From: Acidimicrobiaceae bacterium
GTDB taxonomy: Bacteria > Actinomycetota > Acidimicrobiia > Acidimicrobiales > Ilumatobacteraceae
Direction of reading: 5' to 3'
DNA: 8,464 bases
Assembly (NCBI GenBank): GCA_003455715.1
Contig: DMQJ01000301.1
Coordinates: 1-8,464 of the forward strand
Of this stretch, positions 1 to 7,751 are shown in pieces (positions within the stretch are counted from its first letter, which is position 1; each line of letters starts with the position of its first letter). Made by a program: the position numbers and the translations under genes. The notes under the pieces are model-generated. The model worked only from the letters and a program-made list of their open reading frames with translations. It did not search any database and was not told where the DNA came from.

Positions 1-192
1 GGCTGCCAGCGCGTGTTGCGCAGCCGTCGCCAACTGCCACTGTCCGTCGCGGTCGATGCCGACGGGAGTGATGCGGTATCGGGCTGGGTTGGCCGCTCGC
101 AGCACGTGGGCCGCCGTGGTGCAGCTGACGTCGTGCTCGGCCGACTGCCCGCCGAACAGCACGATGAGGTGGATTCGGTCGTCGGCGGTCAT
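1..192 (-). CDS. ddl: D-alanine--D-alanine ligase, N-terminal fragment (runs off the left edge)
   Basis: The reverse strand opens with ATG at 192-190 and stays open for 64 codons to the window edge. The peptide starts MTADDRIHLIVLFGGQSAEH and continues DVSCTTAAHVLRAANPARYR, then ITPVGIDRDGQW. This is the N-terminal signature of Ddl: a hydrophobic strand, FGGxSxEHxVS (residues 13-22), a helix with A..VL, then Y.(V/I).P(V/I)GID.(D)G.W. Ddl is a cytoplasmic ATP-grasp enzyme that joins two D-alanines for peptidoglycan; the ATP-grasp and catalytic domains lie outside the window. A GTG directly before the ATG (195-193) is an alternative start. The gene follows the propeller gene by 17 bases on the same strand, and murF, the next enzyme of the pathway, is about 1.3 kb away on the other strand. 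Family assignment is firm from the N-terminus; completeness cannot be judged. Confidence 0.9.
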   Translation of the reverse strand, partial: MTADDRIHLIVLFGGQSAEHDVSCTTAAHVLRAANPARYRITPVGIDRDGQWQLATAAQHALAA

Positions 193-200
193 CACCCACG

Positions 201-206
201 ACCGTA
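201..206 (-). promoter_or_regulatory. Possible -10 element (TACGGT) for ddl
   Basis: On the minus strand TACGGT (TANNNT type) lies 5 bases before GTG 195 and 8 bases before ATG 192. It sits just past the stop codon of the propeller gene. It could give ddl a promoter of its own with a very short or absent leader. No convincing -35 was seen, and the spacing is less exact than at the other candidate leaderless starts in this window. Confidence 0.3.
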
Positions 207-209
207 GCG

Positions 210-1454
210 TCAGTCGATGAACACGAACACGTCGCTTGCGCCGTTGCTGTCGCCGACGACGAGGTTGACGGCGTCGGAAGTGAACGCAACCGTTCGTAGG
301 TTCGCCAGTGCGGGGGCCGACGACGATCCTCCCTGCGCCTGCACCCCGCCGGTCGCCACGCTGGCCCGCACCGTGGTGGTGCCGCGCACGAAGATGTCGG
401 TGAGGGAGTTGCTGTCGCCGGCCACCAGGTTTGCGGCTGCCGACCGAAACGCCACCGTCGACCCGTCGGGCGAGATCGACGGCTGATCCGAGGCTCCGGC
501 TGCTCCAGTGGTTGTCGGAGTGCTTGCCCGAGCTACAGCGCCACTCTTGAGGTCGACCACGTAGACGTCGTTCACCCCGTTGCGATCGCCGGCCGCCAAG
601 CTCACGGTGGTGGTCAAGGCGACGAAACGAGCGTCAGCGCTCAGCGACGGGTCGGTTGCCGCTGCGGTGATGACTGCGGAGGTGGTCGACGTCGTCCGGT
701 TGCGGAGGTAGACGTGCTCACCGAGGCCCACCGGCGCCAGGCCGCTCGCTGCGGAGCTGAATGCAACGGCTTGCCCGTTGACGCTCACCGACGGGTGCAT
801 CGCCGCGTCGTCGCCGGTTCCCGACCCCTGCACGCCACTCGAGCTCACGCTGAGCCGTTCGTACGGGCCGCCACCGAACGCCTGCGCAAACAGGTCGCGG
901 CGTCCGTTCGTGTCGCCGACGACGATGGTGTTGCTCCGCGATGTGAAGACGATCGTGGAGCCATCGCCCGAGATCTGCGGCTCGGCTGGAGCGCTGCCGT
1001 GAGCAGCAGCGGGGTCGGTGAGGTGCGGTGGAATGTCGGTGGACACGACGCGGAAGGTGCCGGCCGTGGTGTCGGCCGCAACCAGCGCAGTGAGTCCTCC
1101 GATCCGACTGAGAAAGACCACGCGAGCGCCGTCGTCGGAGATGTCGGGCGCAGAGTTCACCAGGACGGAGGATGCAGGCTGCACCAGGGTGACCGCGCCC
1201 GTGGCGCGATCCGTCACGTACACATCGGCGAGGCCATCAGTGTCGGACGGGATGAGTGGCTGCGTGGTGGAGATCGCAACGAACCGACCGTCGGCCGAAA
1301 TCGACGGTGACGAGGATGCTCCGACGGCGCCCGCCGCCCCGACGATCGACGTCGTGGGGCCCGCGGCATGGCTGGCAGAGGGCGCCGCCGCGAAGCCAGC
1401 CGTTCCGATGAGTGCGGCGCAGGTGAGTATGCGAGTAACGAACTGTGCGGTCAT
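210..1454 (-). CDS. Secreted seven-repeat beta-propeller protein (TolB/WD40-like)
   Basis: This is a 414-residue protein starting at ATG 1454-1452. The start is chosen because a signal peptide follows at once: MTAQFVTR, a hydrophobic stretch (about 9-24), then a likely AxA-type cleavage near residues 28-32. The frame stays open far upstream into murF, but that part is antisense to murF and has no protein character. The mature part holds seven repeats of about 45-60 residues, each beginning P.(I/V/L)S.DG...VAF.S and most ending in an acidic loop and D(V/I/L)(Y/F)V. Repeats begin near residues 50, 103, 159, 221, 269, 325 and 381. The loops D71-D77, D181-D187, D290-D296, D347-D353 and D402-D408 follow D.(N/D)G..D and could bind calcium; repeats 2 and 4 have lost the loop. 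Such domains are usually protein-interaction or substrate-binding platforms outside the cell. No catalytic residues, LPXTG or lipobox are visible, so the precise role is unknown. Confidence 0.85.
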   Translation of the reverse strand: MTAQFVTRILTCAALIGTAGFAAAPSASHAAGPTTSIVGAAGAVGASSSPSISADGRFVAISTTQPLIPSDTDGLADVYVTDRATGAVTLVQPASSVLVNSAPDISDDGARVVFLSRIGGLTALVAADTTAGTFRVVSTDIPPHLTDPAAAHGSAPAEPQISGDGSTIVFTSRSNTIVVGDTNGRRDLFAQAFGGGPYERLSVSSSGVQGSGTGDDAAMHPSVSVNGQAVAFSSAASGLAPVGLGEHVYLRNRTTSTTSAVITAAATDPSLSADARFVALTTTVSLAAGDRNGVNDVYVVDLKSGAVARASTPTTTGAAGASDQPSISPDGSTVAFRSAAANLVAGDSNSLTDIFVRGTTTVRASVATGGVQAQGGSSSAPALANLRTVAFTSDAVNLVVGDSNGASDVFVFID

Positions 1455-1495
1455 GACCGTTGTTACGCAGCCGGTCTCCGACTGGTTCATCCCGC

Positions 1496-1501
1496 TACCG
1501 T
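1496..1501 (+). promoter_or_regulatory. Candidate -10 element (TACCGT) for a leaderless murF transcript
   Basis: TACCGT matches TANNNT and ends 7 bases before the murF ATG at 1509. No purine-rich Shine-Dalgarno sequence lies between, so transcription may begin at or next to the start codon. It lies in the 54-base gap between murF and the divergent propeller gene. No clear -35 is visible. Confidence 0.45.
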
Positions 1502-1508
1502 GGCAACG

Positions 1509-2810
<1,302 letters not shown>

Positions 2811-4010
2811 CGGTCGGCGGGGGATGTTGCAGTACCACGCCAGGCCCACCGCAGTCGCGGCTCCGGCCAGCAGTACCGGTGTGGCGCCGATGCGGTCCAT
2901 CACCGGGCCGAGCGCGAGGTTGCCGATGGAAACCGTGCCACCGAAGGCCATGAACCACAGCGACATCACCCGCGCTCGCTCGCTGTTGCGCACGTTCTGC
3001 TGGAACACGGTCATCATGCTCGTGGTCATGCCGAAGTAGCAGAAACCGAGGCCGAACCCGATGGGGAAGGCCGGCGCGGGCGAACTCAACAGCGCGAACA
3101 CGGTGAGGAACCCGGCGAAGCCGAGGAACAGCGGAGCGATGAGCGTGCGCTTGTCGTGCTTGCTGAAGACGGTGCCGATGGAGAGCGCGCCGGCCATCGC
3201 GCCGAGACCCCATGTGGCGTACAGCCACTTGTACACCGACTGGTCGGTGTCGAGCCCGAAGTTGGTGCGGGCGATGGTGGGGAACAGGCCCACGAACGCC
3301 AGGCTCAGGAACGAGAACACCGACATGCCGATGAGAATGCGGCGCAGCACAGTGCGACGTTGCACGATGCGGATGCCGGTGAGCATGTTCTCCCACCCCT
3401 GCGCCTCGGTGGCGCGGCCGATGTGCGGGAACGGCACCACCTTCATGGCGATGAGCAGGAAGATGTAGGTGGCGGCGTTCACCACGAGGATGCCGGGCAC
3501 ACCCATGCCCCAGGTCATCAGCCCGGCCGCGATGACGGGGCCGATCACCCGCGAGCCGTTGATCATCACCGAGTTGAGGCTGATGGCACCGGGCAGATCG
3601 ACGGGGTCGACCAGCGCCGGCACCACGCCCTGCATGGCCGGCGCGTTGAGCGCATTGGTGATGCCGGTGAGCAACTGCACCAGCAGCAGTGCCCACACTG
3701 ACGCATCGGCATGCACCAGCCAGGCCATCACCAGGGTGAGGGCCATCGCACCCACCTGCATGGTGGCAATCCAGGGCTTACGTGGGAACTTGTCGGCCAG
3801 CACGCCACCGGGGATGGAGAGCAACAGGAGTGGGCCAAGCTGGGCGAAGGTGAACAACCCCACCATCGCGCCGCTCTCGGTACGCCGATCGATGTAGGCG
3901 GGGAGCACCACGGTTTGCATCCAGGTGCCGATGTTGCTGGCGAAACTGCCGAGCCAGATGATGCGGAATGCACGGGTGCGGAAGGCCGCTGCTGCCGTGC
4001 CTCTCCGCTC

Positions 4011-4026
4011 TTGACCCATGGGTCAA
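4011..4026. promoter_or_regulatory. Perfect 16-base palindrome over the transporter start codon (possible operator)
   Basis: TTGACCCATGGGTCAA equals its own reverse complement. It is centred on the start codon of the MFS gene and begins at the last base of its putative -10 element. A dimeric repressor bound here would cover the transcription and translation start. No regulator gene is adjacent, and a chance 16-base palindrome in a window this long is not impossible (roughly one in eight by simple counting). Confidence 0.35.
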
Positions 4027-4031
4027 TCCTA
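4026..4031 (-). promoter_or_regulatory. Candidate -10 element (TAGGAT) for a leaderless transporter transcript
   Basis: On the minus strand TAGGAT is followed by six bases (TGACCC) and then the transporter ATG. No Shine-Dalgarno sequence is present. Hexamer and spacing are those expected for a leaderless actinobacterial transcript. No clear -35 is visible. Confidence 0.5.
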
Positions 4032-4079
4032 GGGGCGGCGGTCCGCCCGCGACGGGTTGTCGGGTGTCACACTGGAGCG

Positions 4080-4241
4080 ATGAACGAGGCACTGATCACC
4101 CCGGCAGCCGCCCGCCCCGCCGACCGTTGCGCCCGGTTCGGCACTTACCCTGAGTGCCCGTTGTGCGGCGGCTCGCTGCACCCCGAGCACGCCCACTTCA
4201 AGTGCGGGTCGTGCGGGTGGAGGGACAGCTGCTGTGACTGA
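4080..4241 (+). CDS. Small zinc-ribbon protein, 53 residues
   Basis: ATG 4080 opens a 53-codon frame that ends at TGA 4239-4241. The peptide has a short N-terminal part, then two CxxC knuckles: C26-P-L-C29 and C42-G-S-C45, separated by a His-rich loop (H34, H37, H39) and followed by GWRDSCCD. Two such knuckles form a zinc-ribbon site. From memory, the arrangement CP.CG...H..(F/Y).C..CG(W/Y)...C(S/C)D recurs in many very small bacterial proteins of unknown function; I know no assigned name. Its end overlaps the crotonase start by eight bases, so the two are probably translated together. A GGAG lies only two bases from the ATG, too close for a good ribosome site; CACACT six bases upstream of the ATG is a weak -10 candidate. 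A role in binding RNA, protein or the enzyme downstream is possible but not shown. Confidence 0.75.
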   Translation: MNEALITPAAARPADRCARFGTYPECPLCGGSLHPEHAHFKCGSCGWRDSCCD

Positions 4242-5019
4242 GTTCGACACCAGCGCTGAATTCGACACCATCGATGTCGGCGTGGATGGGGCGCGGGGCT
4301 GGCTGCGCCTCAACCGGCCCGACAAGCTCAACCCGCTCAGCAGCCACACCCTGCACGAGATCGAACTCGCGGCCCGCTGGTTCGACGAGCACCACGACCT
4401 CAAGGTGGTGGTGGTCAGCGGCGCCGGTCGCTCGTTCTCGGCCGGCGCCGACCTGTCGGCGTTCAACACCGCGGCGCCCATGGAAGATCGTCAGGTCGGT
4501 TGGCGCATGGCGCGTGCCATGGACGAGATGCGAGCCGTCACGGTCGCCCGCATTCAGGGCTGGTGCGTGGGAGGTGGCCTGGTGGTCGCGGCCGGGTGCG
4601 ATCTGCGCGTCGCTGCCGACACGGCCCGCTTCTCCATCCCCGAGGTCGACCTCGGGATCCCGTTGGCCTGGGGCGGCATCCCGCGACTCGTGCGCGAGAT
4701 CGGCCCGGCGCTCACCAAGGAGCTGGTGATGACATGCCGCCCCTTCGACGCCGACGAGGCCAAGGCGGCTGGCTTCCTCAACACGGTGGTGCCCGAGGCC
4801 GCACTCGACGACGAGGTGGAGGCGCTGGTGCACACCCTGCTGGCCAAGCCCAAGCTGGCGCTGCTGGAAACCAAGGCGCACGTCAACGCCGTCACCGAGA
4901 GCATGGTGGGAACCGGCCGCAGCTGGGCCGATGCCGACGGCCTGTATGCGGGGCTACGCGACGCCGAAGGCCGCGCCAGCGCCGAGGCCTACGTGGCCCG
5001 CCTGCGCACCAAGTCCTGA
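4234..5019 (+). CDS. Enoyl-CoA hydratase/isomerase (crotonase) family protein
   Basis: This is a 261-residue protein starting with GTG 4234 inside the end of the zinc-ribbon gene. Crotonases act on acyl-CoA thioesters (hydration, isomerisation, hydrolysis or decarboxylation) through an oxyanion hole. The N-terminus has LNRPDKLNPLS; the first oxyanion-hole loop is SFSAGAD (67-73) and the second is GWCVGGG (109-115). In enoyl-CoA hydratase two glutamates do the chemistry, 20 residues apart. Here the second is kept as E137 in IPEVDLG, but the first position in GGG.E is valine (V117 in GGGLVVA). This argues against a standard hydratase and fits an isomerase-like or other crotonase reaction. The C-terminal helical part has the usual AKAAGFLNTVVPE. 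Length is normal. With the Rv3520c-type oxidoreductase nearby it may serve lipid or sterol-like acyl-CoA breakdown, but this is inference. Confidence 0.9.
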   Translation: MTEFDTSAEFDTIDVGVDGARGWLRLNRPDKLNPLSSHTLHEIELAARWFDEHHDLKVVVVSGAGRSFSAGADLSAFNTAAPMEDRQVGWRMARAMDEMRAVTVARIQGWCVGGGLVVAAGCDLRVAADTARFSIPEVDLGIPLAWGGIPRLVREIGPALTKELVMTCRPFDADEAKAAGFLNTVVPEAALDDEVEALVHTLLAKPKLALLETKAHVNAVTESMVGTGRSWADADGLYAGLRDAEGRASAEAYVARLRTKS

Positions 5020-5039
5020 TCGTCGGTCGATCTGGCGGC

Positions 5040-6098
5040 TCAGGGTTCGCCCATCACGTCGTAGAGGGCGTCGCGCATCCGCACCGCGAGCCAGGCCACG
5101 TCGTCGACCGACGTGACGGTCTTCTGCGATGGGTCGGGCGGTGCGGGCGATTCGGCGTCGGCCACGGCCGGGAACTCGATGAGCACCGACGGATGGCCGG
5201 GGAGCACCAACTCCTGCCCCTCCCACAGGAACGCCAGGTCGCCGTTGTCGACCGTGCCAGCGTTGTACACCCCGCGGAATCCGACGGCGTCGTTCATCGC
5301 TTGGGCCACGTCTCGGGCCAACCCGCCGTTGTGAGCGCCGATCCACTCGTAGGGCGAATGAACATGAATGGTGAGCACGGGCCGCACCTGAGCGGTGAGG
5401 TCCATCACGGCCTGCGCCTCAGGGGTCTCCCATCGGAAGCCGTCGCGATTGAGGTCGATGCCCTGTGCGGTGCGGCGGGTGTGCGCAGCCAGGCCGTCGG
5501 GGTTGGCGGTGGCGACGAGCCAGATGCCGAACGTGGTGGGCGGTTGCTCGCGGATGGCCTGTACGAACCACGCCGGCGCGCACTCGTCGCCGTGCACCTG
5601 GCCGAGCACCAGCACCTGCGGCCCGTCCTCGGGCCCCCAGTGCTCGGCCCAGATCGGTCGGCCTTCCCAACTGGTGCCGATCTGCGAGTAGAGGGGAGCG
5701 ACGTTGCCGGTGTCGTTGCGGAAGCCGATGGCGCCCGGCGCAATGGTGTCGCACACCCCGACCGGGATGTCGGCGTACGACGGGTCGACGGTGTTGGGAG
5801 CATCGGCGATCGTTGTCGTGACCTCGGGCAGCGGCGTCGTCGTCGTGGTCGACGGTGGGGTCGTGGAGGTGGTGGTGGGCTGGGTGGTGCTGGCCGCCGG
5901 TGCGGTGGTGCTGGCCGCCGAGGTGGTGGTCGGGTCGGTGTCGGTGGGGCTGGCGTTGGCCGACGTGCAGGCCGCAACGACCAGTGCGCACCACGTCGCT
6001 GAAGCGACCGCCGCGGCCGCCTTGCTCAGCCGAGGATGAGCTCGGCGTACTGGCTCAGCCCCGACTTGGGCCCGCTCACCAGGAACGTCGTGAGACAC
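5040..6098 (-). CDS. M14-family zinc peptidase lipoprotein (MpaA-like)
   Basis: The protein is exported and lipid-anchored. A hydrophobic stretch ends in LVVAAC (Cys44 with this start), a lipobox, followed by a Thr/Ser/Pro linker (about 47-100) that would span the wall. The catalytic part has the M14 set: zinc ligands in VHGDE (H169, E172), NPDG (199-202), the substrate-binding GIDLNRD (215-221), a third zinc ligand in HVHSP (H247) and the likely catalytic Glu in LIEFPA (E308). This order resembles murein tripeptide amidase MpaA and related carboxypeptidases, so a peptidoglycan peptide is the likely substrate. The start is uncertain. GTG 6098 follows AAGGA; GTG 6110 is also possible. Both lie inside the oxidoreductase gene and give an unusually long pre-signal region. 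A CTG at 6029, overlapping the oxidoreductase TGA, would give an ideal signal peptide beginning (M)SKAAAAVASA. The stop is 20 bases from the convergent crotonase stop. Confidence 0.85.
   Translation of the reverse strand: MSHDVPGERAQVGAEPVRRAHPRLSKAAAAVASATWCALVVAACTSANASPTDTDPTTTSAASTTAPAASTTQPTTTSTTPPSTTTTTPLPEVTTTIADAPNTVDPSYADIPVGVCDTIAPGAIGFRNDTGNVAPLYSQIGTSWEGRPIWAEHWGPEDGPQVLVLGQVHGDECAPAWFVQAIREQPPTTFGIWLVATANPDGLAAHTRRTAQGIDLNRDGFRWETPEAQAVMDLTAQVRPVLTIHVHSPYEWIGAHNGGLARDVAQAMNDAVGFRGVYNAGTVDNGDLAFLWEGQELVLPGHPSVLIEFPAVADAESPAPPDPSQKTVTSVDDVAWLAVRMRDALYDVMGEP
5883..5920. repeat. Direct repeat of 17 bases with 21-base period in the peptidase linker
   Basis: GGTGGTGCTGGCCGCCG occurs at 5883-5899 and again at 5904-5920. 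On the minus strand the two copies encode AASTTAP and AASTTQP in the Thr-rich linker of the M14 lipoprotein. It looks like a seven-codon duplication that lengthened the linker. Such linkers vary easily in length, so little more can be said. Confidence 0.7.
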
Positions 6099-7066
6099 GT
6101 GTCCTTCCACTGCTCCAGTTCAGCACGAATCTTGTCCATCGGGCCGACGAGCGCCACGTCTTCCACCATCGACAGCGGGATGGCGGCCGCGGCCTCCTGC
6201 TTCTTGCCCTGCAGGTAGAGGTCTTGCACCTTCAGCGCGACGTCTTCGTAGCCCATGCGGGCGAACACTTCGAAGTGGAAGTTCGCACCGCGGGCACCCA
6301 TGCCACCGCAGTACAGCGCAAGGAACGGGCGAACGAAGTCGGCGCACTTGTCGGCATCGTCGCCGGGAATCATCATCAGCGTCGCGGCGACCTCGAAGCG
6401 GTCCTTCTTGGTGGGGTCGCCGGAGGCGGCGAACCCTTCGTCGAGGCACTTCTGGTAGAAGCCGTTCTCCTTGGGGCTGAAGAACAGTGGCAGCCAGCCG
6501 TCGCAGATCTCGGCCGACAAGGCGACGTTCTTCGGGCCTTCCGCACCCAGGTAGATGGGAATCTCTTTGCGCAGCGGGTGCACGGTGCTCTTCAACGGCT
6601 TGCCGAGGTCGGTGCTGCCGGTGAGCGGCATGTCGTAGAACTGGCCGTGGAAGTCGACCGGCTCTTCGCGGCGGATGATGCGGCGCACGATCTCGACGTA
6701 CTCACGTGTGCGGGCGAGCGGCTTGGGGTAGGGCTGGCCGTACCAGCCCTCCACCACCTGCGGGCCGCTCGCCCCGAGACCGAGGATGAACCGGCCGCCG
6801 CTGAGGTGGTCCATGGTGAGAGCCGCCATGGCGGTGGCCGCTGGCGTGCGGGCACTCATCTGGATGATGGCCGTGCCGAGCTGGATGGTGGAGGTATGTG
6901 CGCCCCACCATGCCAGCGGCGAGAGGGCGTCGCTGCCGTAGGCCTCGGCGGTCCACACCGAACTGAAGCCGAGCCGCTCGGCCTCCTGAATGGCCTCGAG
7001 CGCGCCGTTGGGCGGCCCGCTGCTCCAGTAGCCGCTGTTGTACCCGAGCTTCAGTTCACGTGCCAT
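6026..7066 (-). CDS. LLM-class F420-dependent oxidoreductase, Rv3520c family
   Basis: This 346-residue TIM-barrel enzyme of the luciferase-like superfamily probably uses reduced coenzyme F420 for hydride transfer. It starts MARELKLGYNSGYW and has the family runs SVWTAEAYGSDALSPLAWWG (36-55), TPAATAMAALTMDHLSGGRF (74-93), GLGASGPQVVEGWYG (96-110) and LGAEGPKNVALSAEI...GWLPLFFSP. These closely follow what I recall of the mycobacterial Rv3520c group. The substrate is unknown. In Mycobacterium tuberculosis the Rv3520c gene lies in the sterol-catabolism region, which would suit a lipid substrate. The start ATG at 7066-7064 has no Shine-Dalgarno sequence and sits six bases after TACGGT, so it is probably read from a leaderless mRNA. 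The end overlaps the reading frame of the M14 peptidase gene, which is probably co-transcribed. Length and motifs show no damage. Confidence 0.93.
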   Translation of the reverse strand: MARELKLGYNSGYWSSGPPNGALEAIQEAERLGFSSVWTAEAYGSDALSPLAWWGAHTSTIQLGTAIIQMSARTPAATAMAALTMDHLSGGRFILGLGASGPQVVEGWYGQPYPKPLARTREYVEIVRRIIRREEPVDFHGQFYDMPLTGSTDLGKPLKSTVHPLRKEIPIYLGAEGPKNVALSAEICDGWLPLFFSPKENGFYQKCLDEGFAASGDPTKKDRFEVAATLMMIPGDDADKCADFVRPFLALYCGGMGARGANFHFEVFARMGYEDVALKVQDLYLQGKKQEAAAAIPLSMVEDVALVGPMDKIRAELEQWKDTCLTTFLVSGPKSGLSQYAELILG

Positions 7067-7071
7067 AGGGT
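7066..7071 (+). promoter_or_regulatory. Candidate -10 element (TAGGGT) for leaderless GNAT transcript
   Basis: TAGGGT is followed by six bases (GACCGT) and then the GNAT ATG at 7078. Its first base is also part of the start codon of the divergent oxidoreductase. No Shine-Dalgarno sequence precedes the gene. No clear -35 is visible. Confidence 0.55.
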
Positions 7072-7072
7072 G

Positions 7073-7078
7073 ACCGTA
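7073..7078 (-). promoter_or_regulatory. Candidate -10 element (TACGGT) for leaderless oxidoreductase transcript
   Basis: Read on the minus strand, TACGGT is followed by six bases (CACCCT) and then the oxidoreductase ATG at 7066. It overlaps the GNAT start codon and mirrors the plus-strand element at 7066-7071. Confidence 0.55.
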
Positions 7079-7671
7079 TGCCGTCCGAGCCGGTCCGCGC
7101 CACGCCTGACGATTTCCCAGCGCTGGCGTCGACCTTGGCCAAAGCGTTCCACGACGACCCGATCAAGGCGTTCCTGTGCGGCGGGCGAGCCATACCCGCC
7201 GAGCAGACCACGCCGTTCTTCGACGCCTTCCTGCGCATCATGGGTCGGCACGAGGAAGTGTGGGCCACCCCTGGCAACGAGGCCGTCGCCATCTGGGCGC
7301 CACCCGACAAGTGGAAGGTGGGCGTGCCCACCATCCTGCGCTACTCGCCTCCGTTCGTCCGCCTGTACCGGTGGCGCACCGTGCCCAACCTGCTGGTGCT
7401 CACCGACCTGGAGAAGGCTCACCCGGCCGAGCCGCACTACTACCTGCAGTTCATCGGCACCGACCCAGCACACCAGGGCAAGGGCCTGGCTCGCACCCTC
7501 CTCGATCCGATGGTGGAACGCGCCGACCGCGAGGGAGTTGGCATGTACTTGGAGAACTCGAAGGAGAAGAACATCTCGTTCTACGGCCGCTTCGGGTTCC
7601 AAGTGCGCCGCGAATTGCAGCACCGCCGGGGCGGCCCGCGTATGTGGCTGATGTGGCGCGACCCGCGCTGA
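7078..7671 (+). CDS. GNAT-family N-acetyltransferase
   Basis: This 197-residue cytoplasmic protein would move an acetyl group from acetyl-CoA to an amine. The N-terminus VRATPDDFPALASTLAKAFHDDP is the typical first helix pair of GNAT proteins. Motif A is YYLQFIGTDPAHQGKGLARTL, with the acetyl-CoA pyrophosphate loop at Q133-G-K-G-L-A138. Motif B follows as GMYLENSKEKNISFYGRFGF, where NISFYGRFGF is the usual N..FY...GF. The middle part (about 60-110), rich in W, P and hydrophobics, is of the longer GNAT type seen in many actinobacterial proteins; it does not tell the substrate. The start is ATG 7078, eleven bases from the divergent oxidoreductase start, with no Shine-Dalgarno sequence. The next gene starts 93 bases downstream with its own ribosome site. 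Confidence 0.92.
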   Translation: MPSEPVRATPDDFPALASTLAKAFHDDPIKAFLCGGRAIPAEQTTPFFDAFLRIMGRHEEVWATPGNEAVAIWAPPDKWKVGVPTILRYSPPFVRLYRWRTVPNLLVLTDLEKAHPAEPHYYLQFIGTDPAHQGKGLARTLLDPMVERADREGVGMYLENSKEKNISFYGRFGFQVRRELQHRRGGPRMWLMWRDPR

Positions 7672-7688
7672 CGGACTCCGGTCGGCGA

Positions 7689-7694
7689 TAGGTT
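7689..7694 (+). promoter_or_regulatory. Possible -10 element (TAGGTT) for the Uma2 gene
   Basis: TAGGTT lies in the 93-base gap after the GNAT gene. CTGACG at 7668-7673 is a -35-like match 15 bases upstream, a short spacing. If used, it gives a leader of roughly 65 bases that carries the Shine-Dalgarno sequence. Confidence 0.25.
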
Positions 7695-7751
7695 CCGACG
7701 TATCGGCCACGCGCCCGCGTCGGTGCTCTCGCACCCAACTGCAACTCGAGC

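Noticed and set aside
13..207. Plus-strand frame of 64 codons at the left edge
   Set aside because: It is the shadow of the ddl N-terminus on the minus strand, which has an unmistakable family signature.
5018..5032. Small hairpin GATCG-N5-CGATC between the convergent crotonase and peptidase stops as a terminator
   Set aside because: The stem is only five base pairs with no T-run on either side; too weak to call.
4500..6002. Plus-strand open frame of 500 codons
   Set aside because: It runs through the crotonase in another frame and then antisense to the peptidase. The Arg/Gly-rich low-complexity translation is typical of GC-rich shadow frames.
5855..7651. Plus-strand open frame of 598 codons
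   Set aside because: It is antisense to the oxidoreductase, whose protein matches a known family along its whole length, and then out of frame with GNAT.
7681..7699. Inverted repeat GTCGG-N9-CCGAC after the GNAT gene as a terminator
   Set aside because: It has a short stem, a long loop and no T-tract, and it overlaps the better -10 candidate for the Uma2 gene.
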